17,557 nt of DNA. It comes from Stramenopiles sp. TOSAG23-2. Taxonomy: Eukaryota; Sar. Shown here piece after piece: positions 1 through 8,715 of this stretch. Position numbers and translations under genes: made by a program. Within the stretch, counting starts at the first letter, position 1. Each line of letters opens with the position of its first letter. The notes below the pieces were generated by a model. The model searched no databases and was not told the origin of the DNA. It saw nothing but the letters and a program-made list of their open reading frames with translations. The stretch lies in NCBI GenBank assembly GCA_900128395.1, contig LT649638.1, forward strand, positions 1-17,557. The letters run 5' to 3'.

Positions 1-266
1 TAAAGATACGATAGACATAGTATTACCATCTTAATACAGGCACACAGCAGAGGATAAATATACGATCGACATAGAACTACCATTTTTAATACAGGCACAC
101 AGCAGGAGGATCAATGAGATTTCCATCAATATACGATAGACATAGCATTACCATCTTAATACAGGCACACAGCAGAGGATCAAATATACGATCGACATAG
201 CATTACCATTCAATACAGGCACACAGCAGGATCAATGAGATTTCCATAAATATACGATAGACATAG
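1..266. repeat. Degenerate minisatellite, about 4.3 units, with alternating unit types
   Basis: The core atacgatMgacatag (M = a or c) starts at 6, 60, 131, 186 and 252, followed in the first four units by a block ending in tacaggcacacagcag. Spacings are 54, 71, 55 and 66 bp. Units alternate between a short form (core with cgatag) and a long form (core with cgatcg plus a tcaatgagatttccat insert), giving a higher-order period of about 121-125 bp. The array is cut by the window edge, so its full length is unknown. No coding potential is seen. Confidence 0.9.
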
Positions 267-545
267 CATGGAGAATATGTGATGGCCAGTGATTTCCACA
301 CACTCTTTGCTAAAAAACTCTTAAAAATAACACTACACATTATTGATAACGTCCTCCACTCGCTTCTCAGCACCTCATTTCCATTTGGATTGCTCTAGTT
401 TTTCATTAAAATAACACTACACACTATTGATAAAATAGATACATTTTAAAACATATATATACATAAAAAACAAATACACACGTTGTTAACAGAGATACAT
501 ATGTACGAAAGAAACAATTGTAACAAAGTATAATTTTATAATATA
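267..545 (+). promoter_or_regulatory. Upstream region of RPL23
   Basis: This AT-rich stretch between the minisatellite and RPL23 has no supported gene. It contains a diverged direct repeat of about 25 bp with core ataacactacaca (around 325-349 and 409-433, offset 84 bp, one internal mismatch) and a TATATATA stretch near 454-461. It presumably holds the RPL23 promoter by position only; no transcription-factor site can be named with confidence. Confidence 0.4.
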
Positions 546-759
546 ATAATAATAACAACAATATAAAACAAACAAAAGAACAAAGATGGCAAAACGTGGA
601 CGTGCAGGTGCAGCTGGTAATAAATACCGTATGACATTAGGTTTACCAATGGATAATAATAACAACAATATAAAACAAACAAAAGAACAAAGATGGCAAA
701 ACGTGGACGTGCAGGTGCAGCTGGTAATAAATACCGTATGACATTAGGTTTACCAATGG
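546..759. repeat. Exact 107-bp tandem duplication over the RPL23 start
   Basis: Copy 1 is 546-652 and copy 2 is 653-759. They are identical and abut without a spacer. Each copy holds the last 40 bases of the 5' untranslated region and the first 22 codons of RPL23. Because 107 is not a multiple of three, the upstream ATG (586) is out of frame with the gene and leads to a 51-codon reading frame that ends at 739-741. Confidence 0.97.
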
Positions 760-1115
760 GTGCTACTATTAATTGTGCTGATAATACAGGGGCTAAAAAT
801 TTATATATAGTCGCTGTTAAAGGTATAGGTGGTGTATTAAATCGTTTACCACAAGCTGGTGTTGGTGACATGATCATGGCTAGTGTTAAGAAAGGTAAAC
901 CAGATCTTCGTAAAAAAATGCATCCAGCTGTTATTGTCAGACAACGTAAAGCATGGAGAAGGAAAAGTGGTTTATTTCTTTATTTTGAAGATAATGCAGG
1001 TGTTATTGTGAACAATAAAGGTGAAATGAAAGGAAGTGCTGTAACTGGTCCAGTTGGAAAAGAATGTGCTGATTTATGGCCTAAAATTGCTAGTGCAGCT
1101 GGTTCTATTTTGTAA
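693..1115 (+). CDS. RPL23: 60S ribosomal protein L23 (uL14 family)
   Basis: This is a 140-residue protein of the large cytosolic ribosomal subunit. uL14 sits at the subunit interface and contributes to inter-subunit bridges. Identification is direct: the blocks [34 protein letters not shown] and [20 protein letters not shown] are near-identical to animal RPL23, and the length matches the family's usual 140. The ATG at 693 gives the expected N-terminus ([15 protein letters not shown]). An identical ATG at 586, in the upstream copy of a 107-bp duplication, cannot produce the full protein because the frame shifts at the junction. No intron interrupts the gene. The stop TAA lies inside the first copy of another duplication, of 143 bp. 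The gene faces the 2147-5809 gene tail to tail. Confidence 0.97.
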   Translation: MAKRGRAGAAGNKYRMTLGLPMGATINCADNTGAKNLYIVAVKGIGGVLNRLPQAGVGDMIMASVKKGKPDLRKKMHPAVIVRQRKAWRRKSGLFLYFEDNAGVIVNNKGEMKGSAVTGPVGKECADLWPKIASAAGSIL

Positions 1116-1355
1116 GGTTTTAGTAGTAGTAGTAGTAGTAGTAGTAGCAATAGAACACCAATATTAGTAATCAAGAATATATATATATATATATATACAT
1201 ATTATATATATATGATTTATGGCCTAAAATTGCTAGTGCAGCTGGTTCTATTTTGTAAGGTTTTAGTAGTAGTAGTAGTAGTAGTAGTAGCAATAGAACA
1301 TCAATATTAGTAATCAAGAATATATATATATATATATACATATTATGTATATAAT
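1071..1355. repeat. Diverged 143-bp tandem duplication over the RPL23 stop
   Basis: Copy 1 is 1071-1213 and copy 2 is 1214 to about 1355. Each copy includes the last 15 sense codons and stop of RPL23, a (TAG)9 trinucleotide run, and an AT-dinucleotide run. The copies differ at one base (aacacc versus aacatc), by one AT unit, and in the final AT-rich tail. Copy 2 lies wholly in the 3' untranslated region or intergenic space. Confidence 0.93.
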
Positions 1356-2048
1356 AGGTTAGAAAAGTTAAATGCGTGTATACACGTTTACATTGGATAG
1401 GATGATTATTCAAGTTTTTGTACATACACCACACGTTGTATTATTCTTTTTTACAAAAGTAATATAGATCAGTGTAGTATTTTAGTGTGTGTGTGTGTAG
1501 TTTTCATTTTATTACACTCATGCGCACGGTATATCATCGAAGAAGAGTGTGTATACATTATATATATATATGTATGTATTGTAAAATTCAGCTTTAACAA
1601 CTTGTTATATATATTTTTAGTAAAATTTTATAAAAACATTTTGTATTGTAAAATTCAGCTTTAACAACTTGTTATATATATTTTTAGTAAAATTTTATAA
1701 AAACATTTTTCTACACACCACCAGTCATACAAACAATATCTATACACTTTTAGAAGACGCGACCACACGTTCCGATAAGATCGAAAGTCGAAAGTCGAAA
1801 AGGGATTGAAATATTATATATATAATTTTATATAAGTAGAGGGGAGACGGATCATGCTGTAAAAAATCCTTTCTACGAAGCACGACAAAGCGTGTGTACA
1901 CTAGATATACACACTCTTACGCGCTACTAACTACTAACGCTAAAAGCTAAAAAAAATACGAATCGTGTACTACATTCATTTTTTATAAAACACAAAAAGA
2001 CACCCCTCTACACTCTAGATCGAAGCCCCTGTTAAAAAAAAACACGCT
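1116..2048. other. Convergent intergenic region, no gene recognised
   Basis: This is the tail-to-tail spacer between RPL23 and the secreted-protein gene. It holds the second copy of the 143-bp duplication, a (GT)n run near 1483-1498, the 67-bp tandem duplication, three tcgaaag units near 1784-1800, and a TATATAAG box near 1829. An inverted repeat, GTGTGTA at 1892-1898 with TACACAC at 1908-1914, leaves a 9-nt loop. The TATA-like box and hairpin could mark a small non-coding transcript, but no RNA family is recognisable and no open frame of note follows. Confidence 0.5.
1575..1708. repeat. Exact 67-bp tandem duplication
   Basis: Copy 1 is 1575-1641 and copy 2 is 1642-1708. They are identical, head to tail and without a spacer, in non-coding AT-rich sequence. 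Confidence 0.96.
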
Positions 2049-2234
2049 TCATATCAACCTTTCACTTTCTGATCATCGTCTTTAAACATATTTTCATTTT
2101 CAGCTTGTTTTTCATGATTTTCATCATCAGCATCATGTATATCATATCAACCTTTCACTTTCTGATCATCGTCTTTAAACATATTTTCATTTTCAGCTTG
2201 TTTTTCATGATTTTCATCATCAGCATCATGTATA
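2049..2234. repeat. Exact 93-bp tandem duplication at a gene 3' end
   Basis: Copy 1 is 2049-2141 and copy 2 is 2142-2234. Copy 2 contains the last 28 sense codons and the TGA stop (2147-2149) of the minus-strand gene. Copy 1 lies beyond the stop and is non-coding. The unit is a multiple of three, but the stop in copy 2 ends the frame before copy 1 is reached. Confidence 0.96.
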
Positions 2235-5200
2235 ATTTTCACACTTTCATCACTACCTTGTTTTGGATCTTTCTTCTGACCAACCCATTCTTGTTCTTTG
2301 ATATTTTTTTGCTCTACTTGCTCTTCCTCTTTAATACGTTCATCTTTTGGACTACCAGGCAATGGACCACGATTTTTTGAATCTTCTGCACGTTGATTTA
2401 ATACTTTTTGATATTTCATATATGCTTTTCTACCAATAATATCACGTGGATCTTTTAAATTACCCCAACCATCTAAATGTTTCTCTTCCACTGCCCATGC
2501 ATCCCGTTTTTTAATTTTTTCATTTGCTATTTTATTTAATGCAGGTGTTGAATCTTCAAGACCTTGTACTAATTCTGCACGTGTACGACCAGTACATGCA
2601 ATAATCATCGTATCCGTCATTTGTTTCAATGTATTTGCAGTCATAACACCACTACAATCATCTTTATAAAGTGCATCTGATGTCGTCTCTTGTTGATCAA
2701 CATGTTTTTTTCGTTCAAAAAATTTACTACGATTACGATTATATGCATATACTGTACCAACATTTGGATGTCTACCACTTGCATCCCCACCAGGCGAACG
2801 TGCAAGACTAACACTTGCTCTTTTCATACTTTTTTCCATACGTTTCTTTATAAATACATCATCAACTGCTTCCGTTGTTGTACATCCTAAATTATGTGTA
2901 TCCTGTGTACCCAATGTCCCACCAACTTCACCTGGTGCAGGTTCAATTGGTATATTATTACCACGGTTATCAAGTTTTTTTTGTATACCATTTAAAATAT
3001 GATCCTTATCCGTCATCGTTGTTCCATCACCACCATCACCACGTGTATTGGCAGGATGAGGTGCACTGTTAACATCTTCTATATTATTTCTTTTACGTGT
3101 ATTTACATTTTCAACTGGACCAAGATATTGTCCAGAATATCCTTCATCACATGCACAACCATCACCATTTGTTCTCCATGCACCATGACCTTGGCATATA
3201 TCAACAGCAGCTGGTTTAAATGTAACGTCACATATTGTATTTGCATGTGCTTCATTTCTAACTTCAACATACCATATTTCTTTACGTTCGTTTCGATCAA
3301 CCCAACGATCTGATCCATCTTGACATCCACATTCATTAAAATCTAAATCAATTGCACCATTTAATTCACGTGTATATGGATTTTCTTCAAACCATTCAAT
3401 ACGTTTACGTTGTTCATATGCATCAAGCATTGCCGTGCCACCATTCATTCGTACTTCACGTACTCTGCGTGTATCGATATATGGCTTTACAAAACCTGTC
3501 GGTGGCATTACACCTATAATATGGTGTGTATGTATGTATATGTCTATTGTTAGTGTATCCTATTGTTTTTTATAATTGAAGAAAAAAGAAAAGAAAAAGT
3601 GTTTTGTCGATGACGTATAATTATATATATATATTATATATATATACTTACAAGCTTGTGGATTGATCGATGTATCACCACAATTTTTTCGTAATCTCAT
3701 AACAAGACCTTCACATCCTTTACCCTTTCTATCTCTAGTATATAAATTAAAATGTAAATTAAAAGGTGCACGTTCATATGGTGGCATTCTTAATTCATAT
3801 CGTTTATAACATGTACCAGTAATACTTATTTGGATTTCTTGTCCCCATACAATGGAAGTTGGTATATCCATATTTGGATCTGGACAATTCCTTATATCTT
3901 CTACAAATTCATCTGTTTTCTTTTCTTCTTTTTTATTTGCCGGTGCTTCTTGAACCTGTATTTTTTTCGGTTCTATCTTCTTCTTCTTCGTCGGCGTACT
4001 TGCCTCAGCTTCTTTTTTCTTCTTTTTCTCCTTTTTGTCCATCTTTTTCGGTTGACTACTAAGTTTTAATTTTAAATCAATATCTTTAGGTTTTGCTATA
4101 TGTCCTATCTGTCCACCTCCTGGTGCACCCGTTGTTGTTGTTGTTGCTGTTACTTCTTCATCCTCTTTTTTTTTCTTATCTTTTTTCTTTTTTTCCTTCT
4201 TTCTTTTTCCCGTTTCTTTACCTTTCTCTTGTGGAGGAATGACTGTAGTCGTTTGTATATCAATTGGACTTGGAGTTGTCGTCGTTATCGTCGGTAACGT
4301 TATATTTTCGCCTGGTTCGTTCATATCAATACCTTCCGCTTTGATCATTCTATCAACCATTTTTTCAACATTTTGTTTCGTCTGTTTACTTGATTTTCTT
4401 ACATCATCTAATGCTTTTGCTAATTCTTTTGGATTTGCATTTCTAAGAGCATCTGTAATTTCATTTGTTGGTGATTCAACAGGGTTAACATAGTTGAATT
4501 TAGCTTTTGGTGATGGTGGTGGATCAGGTGCAACACGTTTAGCATCTACGTTTTTATCAAATCGATCACCAATTGGTGTTAATGTATCGACATTGTCATC
4601 AGTAACTGTTGGTACTAATTCACCTGGATCTGTTGATATGTATAATTATATTTTAATTGTCATTGTTAGTATATTTTTCTTATTTTATTGTATATAAATA
4701 TATATAATATAAATATATATATAATATATATATATATGTATGTATGTATAAAACTTACACTGTGCACCTAAACCATTATAACGAGTTTTCATTTTTGTCT
4801 TTAATTCTAAGAAGCTGAGGCCTACATTTCAGTTGGTGTTTTTATTATCATTTAATAATTTATTCGTATTACCAGCGCAATTTTTACATTTAATTTTATC
4901 ATCTTCCAACATTAATGATTTTAAATTTTCTAAATGTGTTTTATTTTCTGCTGTTTCTTTTTCTAATTGTTGTTTTTTTAATTCATGTGGATCTAAACGA
5001 TGATTAGTTGAAATCACAATATATTTTGGTCCATATGTTGGTTCAGGAAGAATGGTACTACTATTATTACTATTGTTATCGTCCGTATCGTTATTTTTAT
5101 GTTCTTTTTCTTCAATAAACCCTATTTTCACGTCACCTTCTGCATCTCCACCTTTTGGTACTTGCATTTTACGTTGGGGTTTTGCTTGTACAATTTTCGG

Positions 5201-5809
5201 TTTTGGTTTGAATGCAGTTGGCGCGGGTCTTGATTCTTTGTTTCCTGTGCATGGTGTACAATCTAAATCAATATTGACTTGTTGTAACATTTGTTTCACA
5301 CGTTGGTTAATAACTGAAAGTCGTGTTTGATCAATATCACCAAAACCAGGTGGTGCACCGTTTTTACCATATTTATCAACCCAACAACGATTGACACAAT
5401 TACGTTTGCAACTATATAATGTTTCACGGCACATATCTGGTGCTAAACAAAAATTGTTTTCTGCTTCACCAACACCAGCCATATCATCAATTTCTACGCA
5501 TTTTTTTTTAGGTGTTTTTTCACCAGCACCTGCACTGCCGACCTTATTATTACTTTTGGATGATGATGATGGTGATAGTTCTTCCATTTCTAAAAAGGAT
5601 GGACTATTTGCTAACCTATTGACTATTTTCATCGAACCAACTTTATCATGTACAAGTTGTTTCAATTTTATATTTAATTCTTTTAATTGGTTGTTTTTTA
5701 ACATCAATTGTTCTAAATTAGTTGTTGATGTTGTTGTAGTACTTTGTACTATTATCATATTCATTAATAATATTACGGATACTATTATTTTTGTTATCAT
5801 TTTATACAT
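2147..5809 (-). CDS. Large secreted protein with degenerate EGF-like motif (4 exons, 1114 aa)
   Basis: I do not recognise this protein as a named family. I assembled it as complement(join(2147..3513, 3652..4629, 4759..4821, 4873..5809)), 3345 nt in one frame. All three introns are GT-AG and phase 1. Residues 1-23 form a signal peptide (hydrophobic IIVSVILLMNMIIV, cleavage near VQS/TTTT). Residues 30-60 could be a short coiled coil. A cysteine cluster follows (about 100-145, C-x3-C-x2-NC-x3-C type). Residues 468-500 and 527-572 are lysine-rich linkers flanked by Thr/Pro runs. Residues 581-760 form a cysteine-containing, strand-rich segment. Residues 766-791 (ICQGHGA...CACDEGYSGQYLG) resemble an EGF domain lacking two expected cysteines. 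The tail (792-1114) is charged and low-complexity, with no transmembrane segment. An extracellular or matrix role is inferred from the signal peptide and cysteines. Confidence 0.8.
3514..3651 (-). other. Intron 3 of the secreted-protein gene (138 nt)
   Basis: The donor is GTAAGT after CAAGCTT (exon ends at 3652) and the acceptor is TTATAG (exon resumes at 3513). It joins PQA to VMPPTGF through a split TGT (Cys) codon, phase 1. The intron is AT-rich, with a TA-dinucleotide run after the donor. Confidence 0.85.
4630..4758 (-). other. Intron 2 of the secreted-protein gene (129 nt)
   Basis: The donor is GTAAGT after GCACAGT (exon ends at 4759) and the acceptor is TCAACAG (exon resumes at 4629). 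The joined codon is TAT, reading GLGAQ-Y-PGELVPT, phase 1. It contains a long TA-dinucleotide run. Confidence 0.85.
4822..4872 (-). other. Intron 1 of the secreted-protein gene (51 nt)
   Basis: The donor is GTAATACG after TGCGCTG and the acceptor is AATGTAG, with a branch-like CCAACTGA about 10 nt upstream of the acceptor. Removal bypasses the in-frame TGA at 4829-4831 and joins CKNCA-G-LSFLELK, phase 1. The intron is a multiple of three, so only the internal stop betrays its retention: an unspliced message would end after 326 residues. Confidence 0.7.
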
Positions 5810-5980
5810 GTTTTTGGAATATGTAATAATGATGATGTTATAATAAAAAAAAATTAAAAAAAATGTATATATGTATATATATATAATTTTTTTGTTGTAT
5901 CTATACGTTTACTATTCTTTTATAGCACTGTATATATATATATGTTCTTTTTTTAAAAATAATACGATATCAATCTGATA

Positions 5981-6192
5981 TCTCTACCACTTCTTCTCTC
6001 TGCACTTTCTTCAGTAATTCGATGTTTTTATTGACTGGTTTCCGCCCCCCCTTTTTTACGTTCGATTTATAAAATTGTAAAAACAGTCTCTACCACTTCT
6101 TCTCTCTGCACTTTCTTCAGTAATTCGATGTTTTTATTGACTGGTTTCCGCCCCCCCTTTTTTACGTTCGATTTATAAAATTGTAAAAACAG
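5981..6192. repeat. Exact 106-bp tandem duplication
   Basis: Copy 1 is 5981-6086 and copy 2 is 6087-6192. They are identical, including a C7T6 homopolymer pair inside each. It lies about 170 bp upstream of the secreted-protein gene start, probably in its promoter or 5' untranslated region. Confidence 0.96.
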
Positions 6193-7096
6193 TCATTTAA
6201 CTATTTTAAAAACATACATTTATCATGGAATAAGAAAACATTGTATTAAAATTATTTGGAGCATAAAATATCCGAATAATGTAGTATAATATTTGTCAAT
6301 ATATTTATATTACGTTATTGACTGTATCAATATTTACAGGTAAGAAATTGGATCTAAAACTCCAAATATAAGAATTTCATAGTCATTAGTTCTTCTTAAA
6401 ACTACCTATCAAGATAGCTTAGTATATTTATTGTTGTACTTATGTGTAATTATAAAAATGCTAGAAATCGATATTTCATTTTTCATCAGAACTTTTTGCA
6501 TCTATCATCCTGTGTTTATTGGAATTTTGATGATATTTTATTCATATACCGGTTGATCGTTGATACACTAATTATAATGTAGTTTATTCCATATATGAGA
6601 TCTGGTAGATCTACATTCTTCGTATATTTTATATTTTATAAATCAGTATACAAAACTAATTGTCATTTCGGTAATATACGGCCACGATCAATATTTTTCA
6701 CCTGAAATCTTGTTTTTATAGTCATGCTGTGTATAGTGTATAGTGTATAGGTGGTAGTCTCCTTATAGCACAATAATTTGATTATATACCAGGTAAATAA
6801 GACGACACATGAGCTATAAAGCTAAAGCTATACATTATGAATAATGATAAGCGAATGCAAAATGATGTATAGCGCAGGTGACATTTAAAATGTCCAATTT
6901 CTTCCACGTCCGCCAAGTTCACCTTTGACGAAGTAAATTTCATCCAATTCTCATTTTTCACCAAAAGTGACTAAAATTATTACATCTCATTCACTTTATA
7001 TATTAAGTAATATACAAATTAATACATGAAATATAATTATTTAGCATGTTTTCGTGATCGATCAAAACGTGCCTAATTTAAGGTAAATATCACGTC

Positions 7097-7152
7097 GGAG
7101 GTGATCTCTCAGCGGAGGTGGAAATTGTTCATTTTATAAAATGCCACCTGCT
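7097..7152. other. Nested inverted repeat upstream of the kinase
   Basis: GGAGGTG occurs twice (7097-7103 and 7114-7120). The second overlaps AGGTGG (7116-7121), which pairs with CCACCT (7144-7149). Inside the loop is a perfect 14-bp palindrome, CATTTTATAAAATG (7130-7143). This could be a protein-binding site or an RNA hairpin; no family is recognised. Confidence 0.45.
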
Positions 7153-7436
7153 CTAATTATACACACTATGGCCATGCTATAAGGTATTGTGTTGTTATGG
7201 AGTTACATTTAGCATACTACAGCATCACATACATTTACTTATTGTTTGCTATTTTTAATAATAAGTGCACAAGTATATGCTTCCTCGGGGTACACATTTT
7301 GATGTAAACAGTAGATCAGATATATATGTTACACATGTGTCATGGATAGTGTGGTGGTGGTTGTTGGAAAATCTAAACGACATTTATTTTAAACCTCAAT
7401 TTATCTCGTGTATTATCTTCTAGAAATACATACTTC

Positions 7437-7490
7437 TGCATCTCTCTCTCTATCTATATATCTATCTCTATCTCTCTCTCTCAATCTGTT
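7437..7490 (+). repeat. CT/CTAT microsatellite before the kinase start
   Basis: A pyrimidine-rich tract of tctc and tatc units ends about 40 bp upstream of the kinase ATG. It may lie in the 5' untranslated region or core promoter. Similar CT runs occur inside intron 1 of the M11 gene, so the motif is not specific to promoters here. Confidence 0.75.
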
Positions 7491-7527
7491 TCTACTCGAT
7501 CATTCAGAATATATATAGATATATAAT

Positions 7528-8715
7528 ATGGGAAGTGGTGCATCGCGTAATTTAGATACACAACAAATTGCTGCATTGAAACAAGAAGTACAAGGTTTAA
7601 AATCTGAAATTAAAGCAAAAGATGTGGAAATGGATCGTTTATCTATCATGTCCTTAACTGATAATCCAATTTTTGATTTTAGTGGTAGAACATATAAAAA
7701 AATAAAAGTCATTGGAAAAGGTGCATCGGCTGTATGTTTTTTAGTTGAACGTGAAAGTGATCAAAAAAAATTTGTAGTCAAACAATTAATGATACCAGTA
7801 GAAGAATTAGCGAAGAAACATGGTTTTGCAGATGAAGTAAAAGTCATGTCACGTTTTGAACATCCAAATATTGTACGTTTATATGATTCATATATCGAAG
7901 GTGAAGTATTATTTATTTTAATGGAATATGCTGCTGGTGGTTCGTTATATGATCAAATTGTAGAAGCAGGGAAAACGCAACAATATTTCGATGAAAAAAT
8001 CATTTTAAGATGGTTTGTACAAATTATGTTAGCATTGAAACATGTACATGATAATAAAATTTTACATCGTGATGTTACTGCGAAAAATGTGTTTATGAGT
8101 GGCCAAGGTGATGTTAAACTTGGTGATTTTGGAATATCAAAGCAATTAAGTACACAAACAAATTTAGCATCAACTGTTATTGGTACGCCAAATTATTTAT
8201 CACCAGAAATATGGCAAGGTCGAGCATATGATGCTAAAAGTGATGTGTGGGCATTGGGTTGTATATTATGTCAAATGTCAGCATTAAAACAACCATTCAC
8301 ACAGCCCGATTTGCCATCTATGATGAATGCAATAACCAACGCACAATATACGCCAGTACCAGATCATTATACTGATATGTTAAAAACATTAGTTGCATCT
8401 ATAATAAGACCAAAACCACAAGATCGACCAACATTAGGACAATTAATGCGTGTACGTGTGTTACAAAAATATATTTTACAACATATAGATCAATTTGGTG
8501 AGACAAAAGAGACATCTATTGCATTGGCAGGTACACAAGTAGTACCACCCAAAAAACCTAGTGGAAATGCTAAATTACGTAGAGGTAATAGTGGCAATGT
8601 AAATGATGATGATAATAATAATAATAATAACAATACCAATGATGGACCAAAACCACCACCAATGCCAAAAAATGGAAAAGCATTTATACGAAAATCAAGT
8701 TCATCTAAGAAGTAA
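7528..8715 (+). CDS. NEK-like protein kinase with N-myristoylation signal
   Basis: This 395-residue protein kinase is intronless; an in-frame TAG at 7516-7518 fixes the ATG. MGSGAS matches the N-myristoylation consensus (G2, S6), so membrane attachment is predicted. Residues 10-38 form a short coiled coil. The kinase domain spans about 56-315: glycine loop GKGASAV (63-69), ATP lysine K85 (FVVKQ), helix-C glutamate E103, HRD 180-182, N187, DFG 200-202, and GTPNYLSPE (219-227). The HPNIVRL segment and GTPxYLSPE are typical of NEK kinases, which act in cilia and cell-cycle control. The catalytic loop reads HRDVTAKN, so threonine replaces the usual lysine after HRDx. The C-terminal tail is low-complexity (DDD then seven Asn), proline-rich (KPPPMP) and ends in a basic serine stretch. 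It converges with the LRR gene 302 bp away. NEK assignment is moderate; kinase identity is firm. Confidence 0.93.
   Translation: MGSGASRNLDTQQIAALKQEVQGLKSEIKAKDVEMDRLSIMSLTDNPIFDFSGRTYKKIKVIGKGASAVCFLVERESDQKKFVVKQLMIPVEELAKKHGFADEVKVMSRFEHPNIVRLYDSYIEGEVLFILMEYAAGGSLYDQIVEAGKTQQYFDEKIILRWFVQIMLALKHVHDNKILHRDVTAKNVFMSGQGDVKLGDFGISKQLSTQTNLASTVIGTPNYLSPEIWQGRAYDAKSDVWALGCILCQMSALKQPFTQPDLPSMMNAITNAQYTPVPDHYTDMLKTLVASIIRPKPQDRPTLGQLMRVRVLQKYILQHIDQFGETKETSIALAGTQVVPPKKPSGNAKLRRGNSGNVNDDDNNNNNNNTNDGPKPPPMPKNGKAFIRKSSSSKK

Larger units (their letters stand above)
5810..7527. other. 1.7-kb divergent intergenic region
   Basis: This separates the start of the minus-strand secreted-protein gene from the start of the kinase gene, so it must hold both promoters. 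It contains the 106-bp duplication (5981-6192), three gtgtata units near 6728-6748, a near-perfect 7-bp-arm palindrome at 6880-6894, a nested hairpin at 7111-7152, an ACACATGTGT palindrome near 7332-7341, and a CT-rich run before the kinase start. Both strands are broken by frequent stops; I find no tRNA, snRNA or credible coding exon. Confidence 0.5.

Noticed and set aside
1-266. CRISPR-like spaced repeats
   Set aside because: The intervening sequences are themselves repeated and the host is eukaryotic, so this is a minisatellite.
536-877. 113-codon minus-strand frame over the RPL23 start
   Set aside because: It is antisense to the conserved RPL23 coding region and repeats itself only because of the 107-bp duplication.
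1466-1480. gatcagtgtagtat resembles the branch-site-pairing region of U2 snRNA
   Set aside because: The match covers only about 14 bases; the flanking conserved U2 sequence and an Sm site are absent, and the next bases are a GT repeat.
2105-2380. 91-codon plus-strand frame
   Set aside because: It is antisense to the charged C-terminal tail of the secreted protein and is prolonged by the 93-bp duplication; its Phe/Ile-rich translation is the mirror of Lys/Glu/Asp codons.
3019-3043. caccaccatcaccac stretch suggestive of a His-tag or vector
   Set aside because: On the coding (minus) strand it encodes Gly/Asp residues (GDGGDG) within the secreted protein; there is no vector sequence.
6782-6964. 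60-codon minus-strand frame in the gene-poor region
   Set aside because: No domain, no signal and no splice context; its length is within chance expectation.
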